NCBI RefSeq assembly: GCF_000717745.1
Contig: NZ_JOBH01000010.1
Location: 434,001-498,000 of the forward strand
Length of the DNA: 64,000 nt
Direction of reading: 5' to 3'
Source: Streptomyces violens
Lineage (GTDB): Bacteria; Actinomycetota; Actinomycetes; Streptomycetales; Streptomycetaceae
The translations under genes and the position numbers were made by a program. Positions 41,737 to 48,309 of this stretch are shown in pieces. The first letter of the stretch is position 1; every line of letters starts with the position of its first letter. The notes beneath the pieces are model-generated. The model ran no database searches and was not told the DNA's origin. It worked only from the letters and a program-made list of their open reading frames with translations.

Positions 41737-43536
41737 ATGTCACCTGAGGCCGCACCGGCACCGTACGACAATGTGCGGTCTCTCCACGGCGACCTCGCCC
41801 CCCTGGTCGGCTCCAAGCCGCCCCAGGACCTCGAAGCCGAACAGTCCGCGCTGGGCGCCATGCTGCTTTCCGCCCAGGCCATCGCCGACGTCATCGAAAC
41901 GATGGACCCCGGCGACTACTACCGGCCCGCGCACGAGACGATCCACCGCGCGATCTGTGACCTGTACGACCGTGGGCAGTCAGCCGACCCGATCACCGTT
42001 GCCGACCACCTCGGCAAGCGCGGAGACCTGGTCAAGGTCGGCGGAGCGTCCTACCTCCACACCCTCGTCCAGGCCGTGCCGACCGCGGCCAACGCCGAGT
42101 ACTACGCGGAGATCGTGCGGGAGAAGGCCGAACGCCGTCGCCTGATCGAAGCCGGTACGCGTCTCGTCCAGGCGGCTTCCGCCCCGGACACCGACGCCGC
42201 GGAGCTCCGCGCCACGGTGCTGCGGCAGATCACCGAGCTGACCGCCCGCCCCACCGAACCGTCCGACGACGATGCGGCATCGAGCGGCCCGCCCAATCCG
42301 CTGTACGACCGACGGCCGGGCCTCCACCGCCCCCACCGGCCGGGCCCCACCCCACACCCGGACGTCTTCTGCGGCTGGGTGGGCGATACGGTCCGCGAGC
42401 TGGACCCCACCACCGAGGCGGACCCCATCGCGGTACTGGCCAACCTCCTCTCCGCAGCCGGCGCGGTCATCGGCCGCCGCCCGCACCTGATGATCGGCAA
42501 CGACCGCCACCCCACCCTGATCTGGGCCCTGACCATTGGCCCCACGTCCTCGGGCCGCAAGGGCTCAGCGACCTCCACCGCCCGGCGGGTGCTCGCCGAG
42601 GCACTGCCGGACTTCTTCGGCCCCGAACACACCCCACGCGGCCTGAACTCCGGAGAAGGACTGATCGAGTACGTCAAGGACGACGACAGCGAAGACGCCT
42701 CGCACGCCAGCATCGACAAGCGGTTGTGGGTGTTGGAGTCGGAGTACGCCGTCACCATGAGCCGCGGCCGCCGAGAGGGCAGCTCTCTTCCCGGCGTGCT
42801 GCGCCAAGCTTGGGACGGTGACTCGCTCGGCTCGATGGTCCGCGACTCGCTCAAGGCCACGGACCCGCATATCGCGATCCTGGGGCACATCACGCCGGAG
42901 GAGTTCCGGGCCAAGATGCAGGACTCGGAAATGGCCGGCGGCACGTACAACCGATTCCTGCCGATGTTCTGCCACCGGAATCTCATCCTGCCGGGTTCCC
43001 GCGGCGCCAGTCCGGAACTGGTAGCCAACCTCGCGTCCGGATGGCGCACAGTCCTGGCCGACGCCGCCCGCGTCGACGAGGTCAAGTTCGGCCCGGAGGC
43101 ATGGGAGTTGTACTGCGAACAGGTCTACCCGGCCCTCAGCGATGACTCCGCCGGCGGCGTCATCGCCCAGTTCACCGCCCGCGCTGCCCCATACGTCCAG
43201 CGGGTCGCCATGGTCTACGCCCTGTGCGACCACACCGACACCATCTCCGAAGCCCACATGCGAGCCGCCTGGCAACTGCTCAACTACGCCCGCGCCTCGG
43301 CCGTTCACCTCCTCGGCGACACCACCGGCGACCCGAAGGTGAACAAGCTCGCCGAGGCGGTCCGCGCTGCTGGCCCCGACGGCCTCACCGCTGACCGCAT
43401 CCGCCGCCTGTTCAAGAACACCACGCGAGCCGAGCGGGACCGCCTCGCCGCCGAGCTGCTCGACCTGCCCGGCTACAGCCGCCACCAGAAGCCCACAGGC
43501 GGCCGCCCCACCACGGTCCTGACCTACGCGGGCTGA
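41737..43536 (+). CDS. DnaB N-terminal/DUF3987 fusion, probable replication protein
   Basis: A 599-residue protein. Residues about 22-125 are the DnaB helicase N-terminal domain (QDLEAEQSALGAMLLS, PGDYYRPAHETIHRAICDLY, VGGASYLHTLV). Residues about 205-560 are DUF3987-like: FCGWVGDTVRELDPTTEADP, a P-loop variant GPTSSGRKGS (268-277), LNSGEGLIEYVKDD, then GHITPEEFRAKM and TYNRFLPMFCHRN. DUF3987 proteins are linked to helicase or primase-like roles in plasmids and elements. No RepSA or Prim-Pol gene is present, so this is the likely replication initiator/helicase. ATG 41737 follows CAGGAGA. Confidence 0.82.
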   Translation: MSPEAAPAPYDNVRSLHGDLAPLVGSKPPQDLEAEQSALGAMLLSAQAIADVIETMDPGDYYRPAHETIHRAICDLYDRGQSADPITVADHLGKRGDLVKVGGASYLHTLVQAVPTAANAEYYAEIVREKAERRRLIEAGTRLVQAASAPDTDAAELRATVLRQITELTARPTEPSDDDAASSGPPNPLYDRRPGLHRPHRPGPTPHPDVFCGWVGDTVRELDPTTEADPIAVLANLLSAAGAVIGRRPHLMIGNDRHPTLIWALTIGPTSSGRKGSATSTARRVLAEALPDFFGPEHTPRGLNSGEGLIEYVKDDDSEDASHASIDKRLWVLESEYAVTMSRGRREGSSLPGVLRQAWDGDSLGSMVRDSLKATDPHIAILGHITPEEFRAKMQDSEMAGGTYNRFLPMFCHRNLILPGSRGASPELVANLASGWRTVLADAARVDEVKFGPEAWELYCEQVYPALSDDSAGGVIAQFTARAAPYVQRVAMVYALCDHTDTISEAHMRAAWQLLNYARASAVHLLGDTTGDPKVNKLAEAVRAAGPDGLTADRIRRLFKNTTRAERDRLAAELLDLPGYSRHQKPTGGRPTTVLTYAG

Positions 43537-43557
43537 GCGCGGAAAGGCCGAGAAGGC

Positions 43558-43725
43558 CGGTAAGCCTGCTGACCTGCAGGGACGGCGGATCGGTAAGGGA
43601 GGCGCTTACCGGGCGACAAGCCGGCCGCTCTGAGGGCCCGGACTTATCGCACCGCTTCCCGCCCTCCTTACTGCCCGAGCGAAAGGCCAGGTCAAGGGGC
43701 TTACAGCCCTTACCGCCCTTATCGC
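43558..43725. repeat. Iteron-like array of CGGTAAG and GCGATAAG, candidate replication origin
   Basis: Eight copies lie in 168 bases: CGGTAAG at 43558 and 43591 on the plus strand, and on the minus strand copies at 43605, 43643, 43667, 43700, 43709 and 43718. The array lies just after the replication gene and before the excisionase gene. A smaller set with the same motifs lies at 32036-32107. Confidence 0.6.
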
Positions 43726-43753
43726 TCCGTCTAGGAACTCACGAAGAGGTGAC

Positions 43754-44074
43754 ATGGCAGAGCACCAGAAGAATCACGACCTTCCCCGCCTCTACCCGGC
43801 CGCCGATGTGGCCGAAGCCCTCGACTGCTCGGAGTGGTGGGTGAAGGAGCAGGCGCGGCGACGTCGCATCCCGTTCATCAAGAGCGGTAGCGGCTATCGC
43901 TTCACGAAAGACCACGTGCAGGAGATCCTCCACATTCTTGAGGAACGTCCGGAGCAGACGAGCGAGCCGGACAGGCATCACTCTGCCAAGCGTCGGCAGG
44001 CAGGGACCGCGTCCACAGCACCGGTTGTCCAGCTCCGTGCGCGCCGCCCACGAAGAGCGCAGAACGCGGCCTGA
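43754..44074 (+). CDS. xis: Excisionase-type winged helix-turn-helix protein
   Basis: A 106-residue small DNA-binding protein. RLYPAADVAEALDCSEWWVKEQARRRRIP (in outline) and FIKSGSGYRFTKDHVQEILH form the MerR/excisionase helix-turn-helix and wing at residues 12-60. The basic tail (RRPRRAQNAA) suits DNA binding. Its place directly before the integrase gene fits an Xis, which would bend attachment DNA during excision. A strong terminator separates it from the integrase gene, so the two may be controlled apart. Confidence 0.85.
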   Translation: MAEHQKNHDLPRLYPAADVAEALDCSEWWVKEQARRRRIPFIKSGSGYRFTKDHVQEILHILEERPEQTSEPDRHHSAKRRQAGTASTAPVVQLRARRPRRAQNAA

Positions 44075-44088
44075 CGGACGAGAACACC

Positions 44089-44130
44089 GCGGCGGGTGAA
44101 GCCCTCCTGGCTTCACCCGCCGCCTTTTTG
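44089..44130 (+). terminator. Terminator between xis and int
   Basis: A perfect 15-bp stem (arm GCGGCGGGTGAAGCC, loop CTCCT) is followed by CTTTTTG, a classic intrinsic terminator. Its T-run reaches to 15 bases before the integrase ATG, so int expression depends on read-through or on a very short promoter region. Confidence 0.9.
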
Positions 44131-44142
44131 ACGAGGGGGAGT

Positions 44143-45657
44143 ATGGGATTCGCGGAGAACCGCGGTACGTACTGGCGCGGCCGGTACAAGGTCTCCACCG
44201 GCAAGTACGGCACGGTGGCCGACGGCAGCGGAGAGGTAATCCGCTTCCGCACCAAGCGCGAAGCGAAACGCGCGGCTGATTCAGAAGAGGCGAAGGTCCG
44301 AACCGGCAGTTGGAGAGACCCTGCAGCCGGTTTGATCACCTTCGGGGACTACGCGTCGCGGTGGTACGCGGCCCAGGACCTCGCTGCTTCAACCATGCAG
44401 AACTACCGCCGACACCTTGAGGAACATCTGCTTCCCGAGTTCGAGGAACGCCCGCTCGCCTCGATCCAGCGCACCGACGTCGAGGCCTGGGAGAAGCGGG
44501 AGAAAGCCCTCTACGCACCGTCCAGCGTGAAGACGTGGCGCGGCACGCTGCACCTGGTGCTGGAAGACGCCGTCGACGAGGGGCTCATCAGCGCCAACCC
44601 GGCCACTAAGCGCAGGGGCCGAGGCAAGCGTGCCGGCCGCTCACGCGACCGAGGCCCGGAGAAGGTGATTACCGACCCGCTCGGCATCCTGCTCGTTGCC
44701 GAGCGAGCCTCGCTCCTCTCCGGCCGCGACGACGAGTTCGTGGCCTGCGTCACGAAGGGGTACACCGGTGTGCGCTGGGGCGAACTCGTAGGGTTGGAGA
44801 CACAGTTCCTGCGACCGCGGGCCCTGCGGGTCGAGTGGCAGCTCTACGAGCTGGATACGGGGGAGTTCGAGCACTGCCCTCCGAAGGACGACAGCTACCG
44901 CACAATCGACGCACCACCCTGGCTCGTCAGCCTGCTGTCCAGGCATGTGACGCGTACGAAGCCCACGCCTTGCCCCTGCCACAGAAGGACTTACGTCTTC
45001 CGCGGGCAAGGCATCTCTCGGACCGGGGAGTCCGGCGCGAAGGTCGCTGATGTGGCAAGGCGTGCCGGGGTCTCCACCGGCACTGCGTCCAATGTCCTCA
45101 ACCGGCCCGACGTCGTAGCGGAAGCGACGAGGGAGCGCGTGCAGGAAGCCATCACCGCACTCGGCTTCAGGCGGGGTGGAGGAGCCATGGACCAGGCGGC
45201 CCACTGGCGCAGAAACGGCTTCGCCACATGGTTGTTCACGCCGGCCGCCTCCGGCTGGTACCCGAAGAAGGCGCCGCAGGAGGCGCGTCCTGTGCCGCTG
45301 CTCGGCGATCCGTGGCCGGGGGTGCCAGCGCGGGGGAGAGGCGCCCAAGGGCGTGCTGATGCGTGCTGGCTGCCGATCGCCAAGGGGCTGACTCCTCATG
45401 GGCTTCGGCACACCCACAAGACGCTCATGGAGGAGCTGCGTACACCCACGAAGCTCATGGACGAGCGCATGGGGCACATAGACGGGTCGGTTCAGGCTCG
45501 GTACAGCCACATCACGCGGCAGATGCGGGAGGAGCTGACGGCCGGGCTCACCGCGATGTGGGAGGCGGCGCTCGATGCGCGGCTGGCGATGTGTCCTACG
45601 TCACCCGTGGCCGTGCTGAACGATCTGCTGCGGCAGCGCCTGACGGGGCGTCGGTAG
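44143..45657 (+). CDS. int: Tyrosine integrase with inserted LacI-type helix-turn-helix
   Basis: A 504-residue site-specific recombinase. Residues about 5-60 are the arm-binding start (GTYWRGRYKVSTGKYG), about 70-150 the SAM-like core-binding domain. The catalytic residues are R211 (GVRWGEL), H419 and R422 (HGLRHTHK), a His in MGHIDG and Y454 (ARYSHIT). Between the first Arg and the HxxR box, residues about 299-341 read AKVADVARRAGVSTGTASNV and LNRPDVVAEATRERVQEAI, the full LacI-family DNA-binding headpiece. The right att repeat begins 42 bases after the stop. ATG 44143 is the start; TTG 44128 is an alternative. Confidence 0.93.
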   Translation: MGFAENRGTYWRGRYKVSTGKYGTVADGSGEVIRFRTKREAKRAADSEEAKVRTGSWRDPAAGLITFGDYASRWYAAQDLAASTMQNYRRHLEEHLLPEFEERPLASIQRTDVEAWEKREKALYAPSSVKTWRGTLHLVLEDAVDEGLISANPATKRRGRGKRAGRSRDRGPEKVITDPLGILLVAERASLLSGRDDEFVACVTKGYTGVRWGELVGLETQFLRPRALRVEWQLYELDTGEFEHCPPKDDSYRTIDAPPWLVSLLSRHVTRTKPTPCPCHRRTYVFRGQGISRTGESGAKVADVARRAGVSTGTASNVLNRPDVVAEATRERVQEAITALGFRRGGGAMDQAAHWRRNGFATWLFTPAASGWYPKKAPQEARPVPLLGDPWPGVPARGRGAQGRADACWLPIAKGLTPHGLRHTHKTLMEELRTPTKLMDERMGHIDGSVQARYSHITRQMREELTAGLTAMWEAALDARLAMCPTSPVAVLNDLLRQRLTGRR

Positions 45658-45683
45658 CGGGCCGCTGGGAGACGGATTCCAAG

Positions 45684-45707
45684 ATCTTCTCCCAGATTTC
45701 TCCCAAC
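45684..45707. promoter_or_regulatory. Integrase arm-type sites, right side of element
   Basis: TTCTCCCA and TTTCTCCCA repeat in ATCTTCTCCCAGATTTCTCC and following. The same pair occurs just inside the left repeat. Probable integrase arm sites; overlap with the start of the 100-bp repeat is 9 bases. Confidence 0.6.
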
Positions 45708-45798
45708 AGGGCCCTGGAAACCACTCAGCCCTGGTCTTCCTTACCGGAAGACCAGGGCTGACCTGGTGTTTCTTCAGTCGGGGTGGCGGGATTTGAAT
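45699..45798. repeat. Right attachment site (100-bp direct repeat)
   Basis: Identical to 15579-15678. It starts 42 bases beyond the integrase stop. The element between the two copies, counting one, is 30,120 bases long. The tRNA-like 3' end within it points left, but no tRNA body lies to the right; the neighbouring DNA codes for a membrane protein. Confidence 0.88.
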
Positions 45799-46558
45799 AC
45801 TTTAGCGGACCGATCCCCGTACGCGAAATCCGGTATCCAGGGCGCGGGGGAGCGGGCCTGACCTGGTCGATTGCGAGGAGGGGCGCGGCGAGGAGGGAGA
45901 GGGCCAGGAGGGCGAGGAGGGCGTGGAACAGGGCGGCCGGGTAGCCGTGGGTGGCGGTGTTCAGGAGGGGCCAGGGGTAGCGGCCGGGGGTGCCCGGGGC
46001 GAGCAGGGCGCCGCGGAGGAGGGCGACGAGGAGGTAGAGGACCGGGTAGGCGAGCCACTGCCAGGTGTGGCGGAGGCGGTACTGGCGCGGGACGGTCAGG
46101 AGGAGCCAGTCCAGTACGGCGCCGAGCGGGGTGACCGTGTGCAGGAGCTGGTCGGCGACCTTGCCGGTCACGGGGGAGCTGCCGGTGCCGGGTGCGAGGT
46201 GCGTGTGGTGGAGCGCGGCGGCCGCGAGTACGTAGAGGAGGAGGGCGCCGGTGATCCGGGGGGAGACGGGGCGGCGGCCGCTTCCGATGCGGTACGCCGA
46301 CCACAGGGTGCAGAGCGCGAAGGCGGCGCCGGCCTGGACGGAGAAGTCGCTGAGTGCGCGCGGCAGGTCGGCGGAGAGGCTGATTTTCAGAGCGACGCCG
46401 GTGGCCGCGGCCGCGGCGAGCAGGACGCGGAGGACGGCGGCGAGCGGGCGGCGGGCGTGCGGCGCGACCGCGGAGGACGGGGTGAGCGCCGAGGCGCCGG
46501 CCGGGCCGGTCGCGTAATGCGAGGAACGGGTGGGGTCGGACCGGGTCGGGTCGATCAT
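45725..46558 (-). CDS. Pr6Pr-family membrane protein whose 3' end lies in the att repeat
   Basis: A 277-residue membrane protein with about six helices (LRVLLAAAAATGVALKISL, FALCTLWSAYR, ITGALLLYVLAAAALHHTHL, LGAVLDWLLLTVP, WLAYPVLYLLVALLRGALL, LLALLALSLLAAPLLAI). The HHTHLAP and TPLGAVLDWLL and YPW-LL motifs fit the Pr6Pr/FAR-17a-AIG1-like family; function unknown. The last 25 or so residues are read from the att repeat, and the stop at 45725 lies inside it, so the natural C-terminus may have been changed. The first gene of the right flank. Confidence 0.8.
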   Translation of the reverse strand: MIDPTRSDPTRSSHYATGPAGASALTPSSAVAPHARRPLAAVLRVLLAAAAATGVALKISLSADLPRALSDFSVQAGAAFALCTLWSAYRIGSGRRPVSPRITGALLLYVLAAAALHHTHLAPGTGSSPVTGKVADQLLHTVTPLGAVLDWLLLTVPRQYRLRHTWQWLAYPVLYLLVALLRGALLAPGTPGRYPWPLLNTATHGYPAALFHALLALLALSLLAAPLLAIDQVRPAPPRPGYRISRTGIGPLKYSNPATPTEETPGQPWSSGKEDQG

Positions 46559-46688
46559 CCCTCCACGCTAGACGGGTTATGGGGGGATTGGGGACGGTAC
46601 GGGGAGCCTGGAGTGGGACGAAGAGGCTTCCCGCACCGGGGGCCGGGGCCCGGGCCCAACCCGGGGCCCGGGTCCCTGCCCCAGTCCC

Positions 46689-47615
46689 TCAGCCCCGTTC
46701 CACCAGCGTCAGCAGCGTCGCCTCCGGCGGGCAGGCGAAGCGCACAGGGGTGTAGCGGTTGGTGCCGCAGCCCGCGGAGACGTGCAGGTAGGAGGTGTGC
46801 TCGCCCGCGGAGTGGGTGGAGAGACCCTTGACGCGGCCCGTGTCCAGGTCGCAGTTGGTGACCAGGGCGCCGTAGAAGGGGATGCACAGCTGGCCGCCGT
46901 GGGTGTGCCCGGCGAGGATCAGCGGGTAGCCGTCCGCGGTGAAGGAGTCCAGGGAGCGGAGGTACGGAGCGTGCACGACGGCGAGGGAGAGGTCGGCGCC
47001 CTCCTCGGGGCCGCCGGCCACCTCGGCGTACCGGTCGCGCTTGATGTGCGGGTCGTCCAGGCCGGTCAGCGCGATCTCGATGCCCTCGAGCTTGAGGCGG
47101 CCGCGGGTGTTGGACAGGCCGACCCAGCCCGCCGCGTCGAACGCGTCCCGCAGCTCTTCCCACGGGTTGTGGACGACGCCGACGGCGGGCGGATTGCCGT
47201 TCAGTCCGTGTCGGCCCTGGACCTTTTCGATCAGGTAGCGGGCGGGGTTGCGCAGCTTCGGTCCGTAGTAGTCGTTCGAGCCGAAGACGTACGTACCGGG
47301 AAACTCCATCAGCGGGCCCAGCGCGTCCAGTACCTCCGGTACCCCTTCGGGGTCGGAGAGGTTGTCGCCGGTGTTGACGACGAAGTCGGGGCGGAGGCCG
47401 GCCAGGGACTGCAGCCAGCGCTGCTTCTTGCGCTGACCGCTGACCATGTGGATGTCGGACACCTGCAGGACCCGCAACGGCCGCATACCGCGCGGGAGTA
47501 CGGGGATCGTCACCCGCCGCAGCCGGAAGGAGCGGGCCTCGATGCCGGCGGCGTAGGCGAGGCCGGCCGCGCCGACCGCCGTGAGGGACAGGGGTACTCC
47601 GTATCGCGCGCGCAT
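46689..47615 (-). CDS. Calcineurin-like metallophosphoesterase with membrane anchor
   Basis: A 308-residue enzyme. One N-terminal membrane segment (GVPLSLTAVGAAGLAYAAGI) precedes the phosphoesterase domain: VLQVSDIHMVSGQ (residue ~50, D-x-H), VVNTGDNLSD (GDN), GSNDYYGPK (GND/H position), LAVVHAP and LILAGHTHGGQLCIPFYG (GHTH). This order of metal ligands is typical of YkuE-like proteins that act on phosphoester bonds at the cell surface. Start ATG at 47615. Conserved Streptomyces neighbourhood (SCO3582-like). Confidence 0.9.
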   Translation of the reverse strand: MRARYGVPLSLTAVGAAGLAYAAGIEARSFRLRRVTIPVLPRGMRPLRVLQVSDIHMVSGQRKKQRWLQSLAGLRPDFVVNTGDNLSDPEGVPEVLDALGPLMEFPGTYVFGSNDYYGPKLRNPARYLIEKVQGRHGLNGNPPAVGVVHNPWEELRDAFDAAGWVGLSNTRGRLKLEGIEIALTGLDDPHIKRDRYAEVAGGPEEGADLSLAVVHAPYLRSLDSFTADGYPLILAGHTHGGQLCIPFYGALVTNCDLDTGRVKGLSTHSAGEHTSYLHVSAGCGTNRYTPVRFACPPEATLLTLVERG

Positions 47616-47758
47616 GGCCCCATCGTGGCAGAGAGCGGGCTACGGGAGCACCACCGGGCGGGATGATCTTGCTTTCGTACGGGTTACGAGCGCTCCCCGA
47701 TGGGCGCTCCGCCCGATAACTCCGCGCGGTACCCCTCGCGCCCTGGCAAACTTGGGTC

Positions 47759-48223
47759 ATGACCACGCTCAAGACGAAGCTGCAGGACGACCTCACCGCA
47801 GCGATCAGGGCGCGCGACGAACTGCGCTCCGCCACCCTCCGCCTCACGCTGACCGCGATCCAGAAGGAGGAGGTCGCGGGGACCGAAGCCCGCGAGCTGT
47901 CGGACGGCGAGGTCGAGAAGATCATCGCGCGCGAGGCGAAGAAGCGCCGCGAGGCCGCCGAGGCGTTCGAGAAGGGCGGCCGCGCCGAGCAGGCCGCGCG
48001 CGAGCAGGCCGAGGGCGAGGTGCTCGCCGACTACCTCCCCAAGCAGCTCACGAACGACGAGCTGGAGCAGCTGGTCGCCGAGGCGGTGGCGGAGGCCAAG
48101 GGCAGCGGCGCCGAGGGGCCGAAGGCCATGGGTGCCGTCATGAAGATCGTGAACCCGAAGGTCGCGGGCCGCGCCGAGGGCGGCCGGGTGGCCGCAACGG
48201 TGAAGAAGCTGCTCGCGGGCTGA
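47759..48223 (+). CDS. GatB/YqeY domain protein
   Basis: A 154-residue helical protein. TLKTKLQDDLTAAIRARDELR, LTLTAIQKEEVAGTEARELS and LADYLPKQLTNDELEQLVAEA, followed by MGAVMKIVNPKVAGRAEGG, are the YqeY signatures. It resembles the tRNA-binding tail of the GatB amidotransferase subunit, though its own role is not settled. Divergent from the metallophosphoesterase. A strong hairpin follows at 48257-48290. Confidence 0.92.
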   Translation: MTTLKTKLQDDLTAAIRARDELRSATLRLTLTAIQKEEVAGTEARELSDGEVEKIIAREAKKRREAAEAFEKGGRAEQAAREQAEGEVLADYLPKQLTNDELEQLVAEAVAEAKGSGAEGPKAMGAVMKIVNPKVAGRAEGGRVAATVKKLLAG

Positions 48224-48256
48224 GCGCCGCGTGGCGGGCCGACCGCGCACTGACGT

Positions 48257-48290
48257 GAAAAGGGGCGCCCCCCGAGGGGGCGCCCCTTTC
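48257..48290. terminator. Bidirectional terminator
   Basis: GAAAAGGGGCGCCCCC pairs with GGGGGCGCCCCTTTC around a tiny loop between the YqeY gene and the convergent PBP gene. Confidence 0.85.
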
Positions 48291-48309
48291 TTCGCGCCTC
48301 ACGCGCATC

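Noticed and set aside
45646..45656. CTGACGGGGCGTC at the end of int as another operator
   Set aside because: It is coding sequence at the end of the integrase, lacks the closing arm, and is best explained by chance.
45780..45870. A full tRNA gene at the right att site
   Set aside because: DNA beyond the repeat codes for the Pr6Pr protein and shows no tRNA arms.
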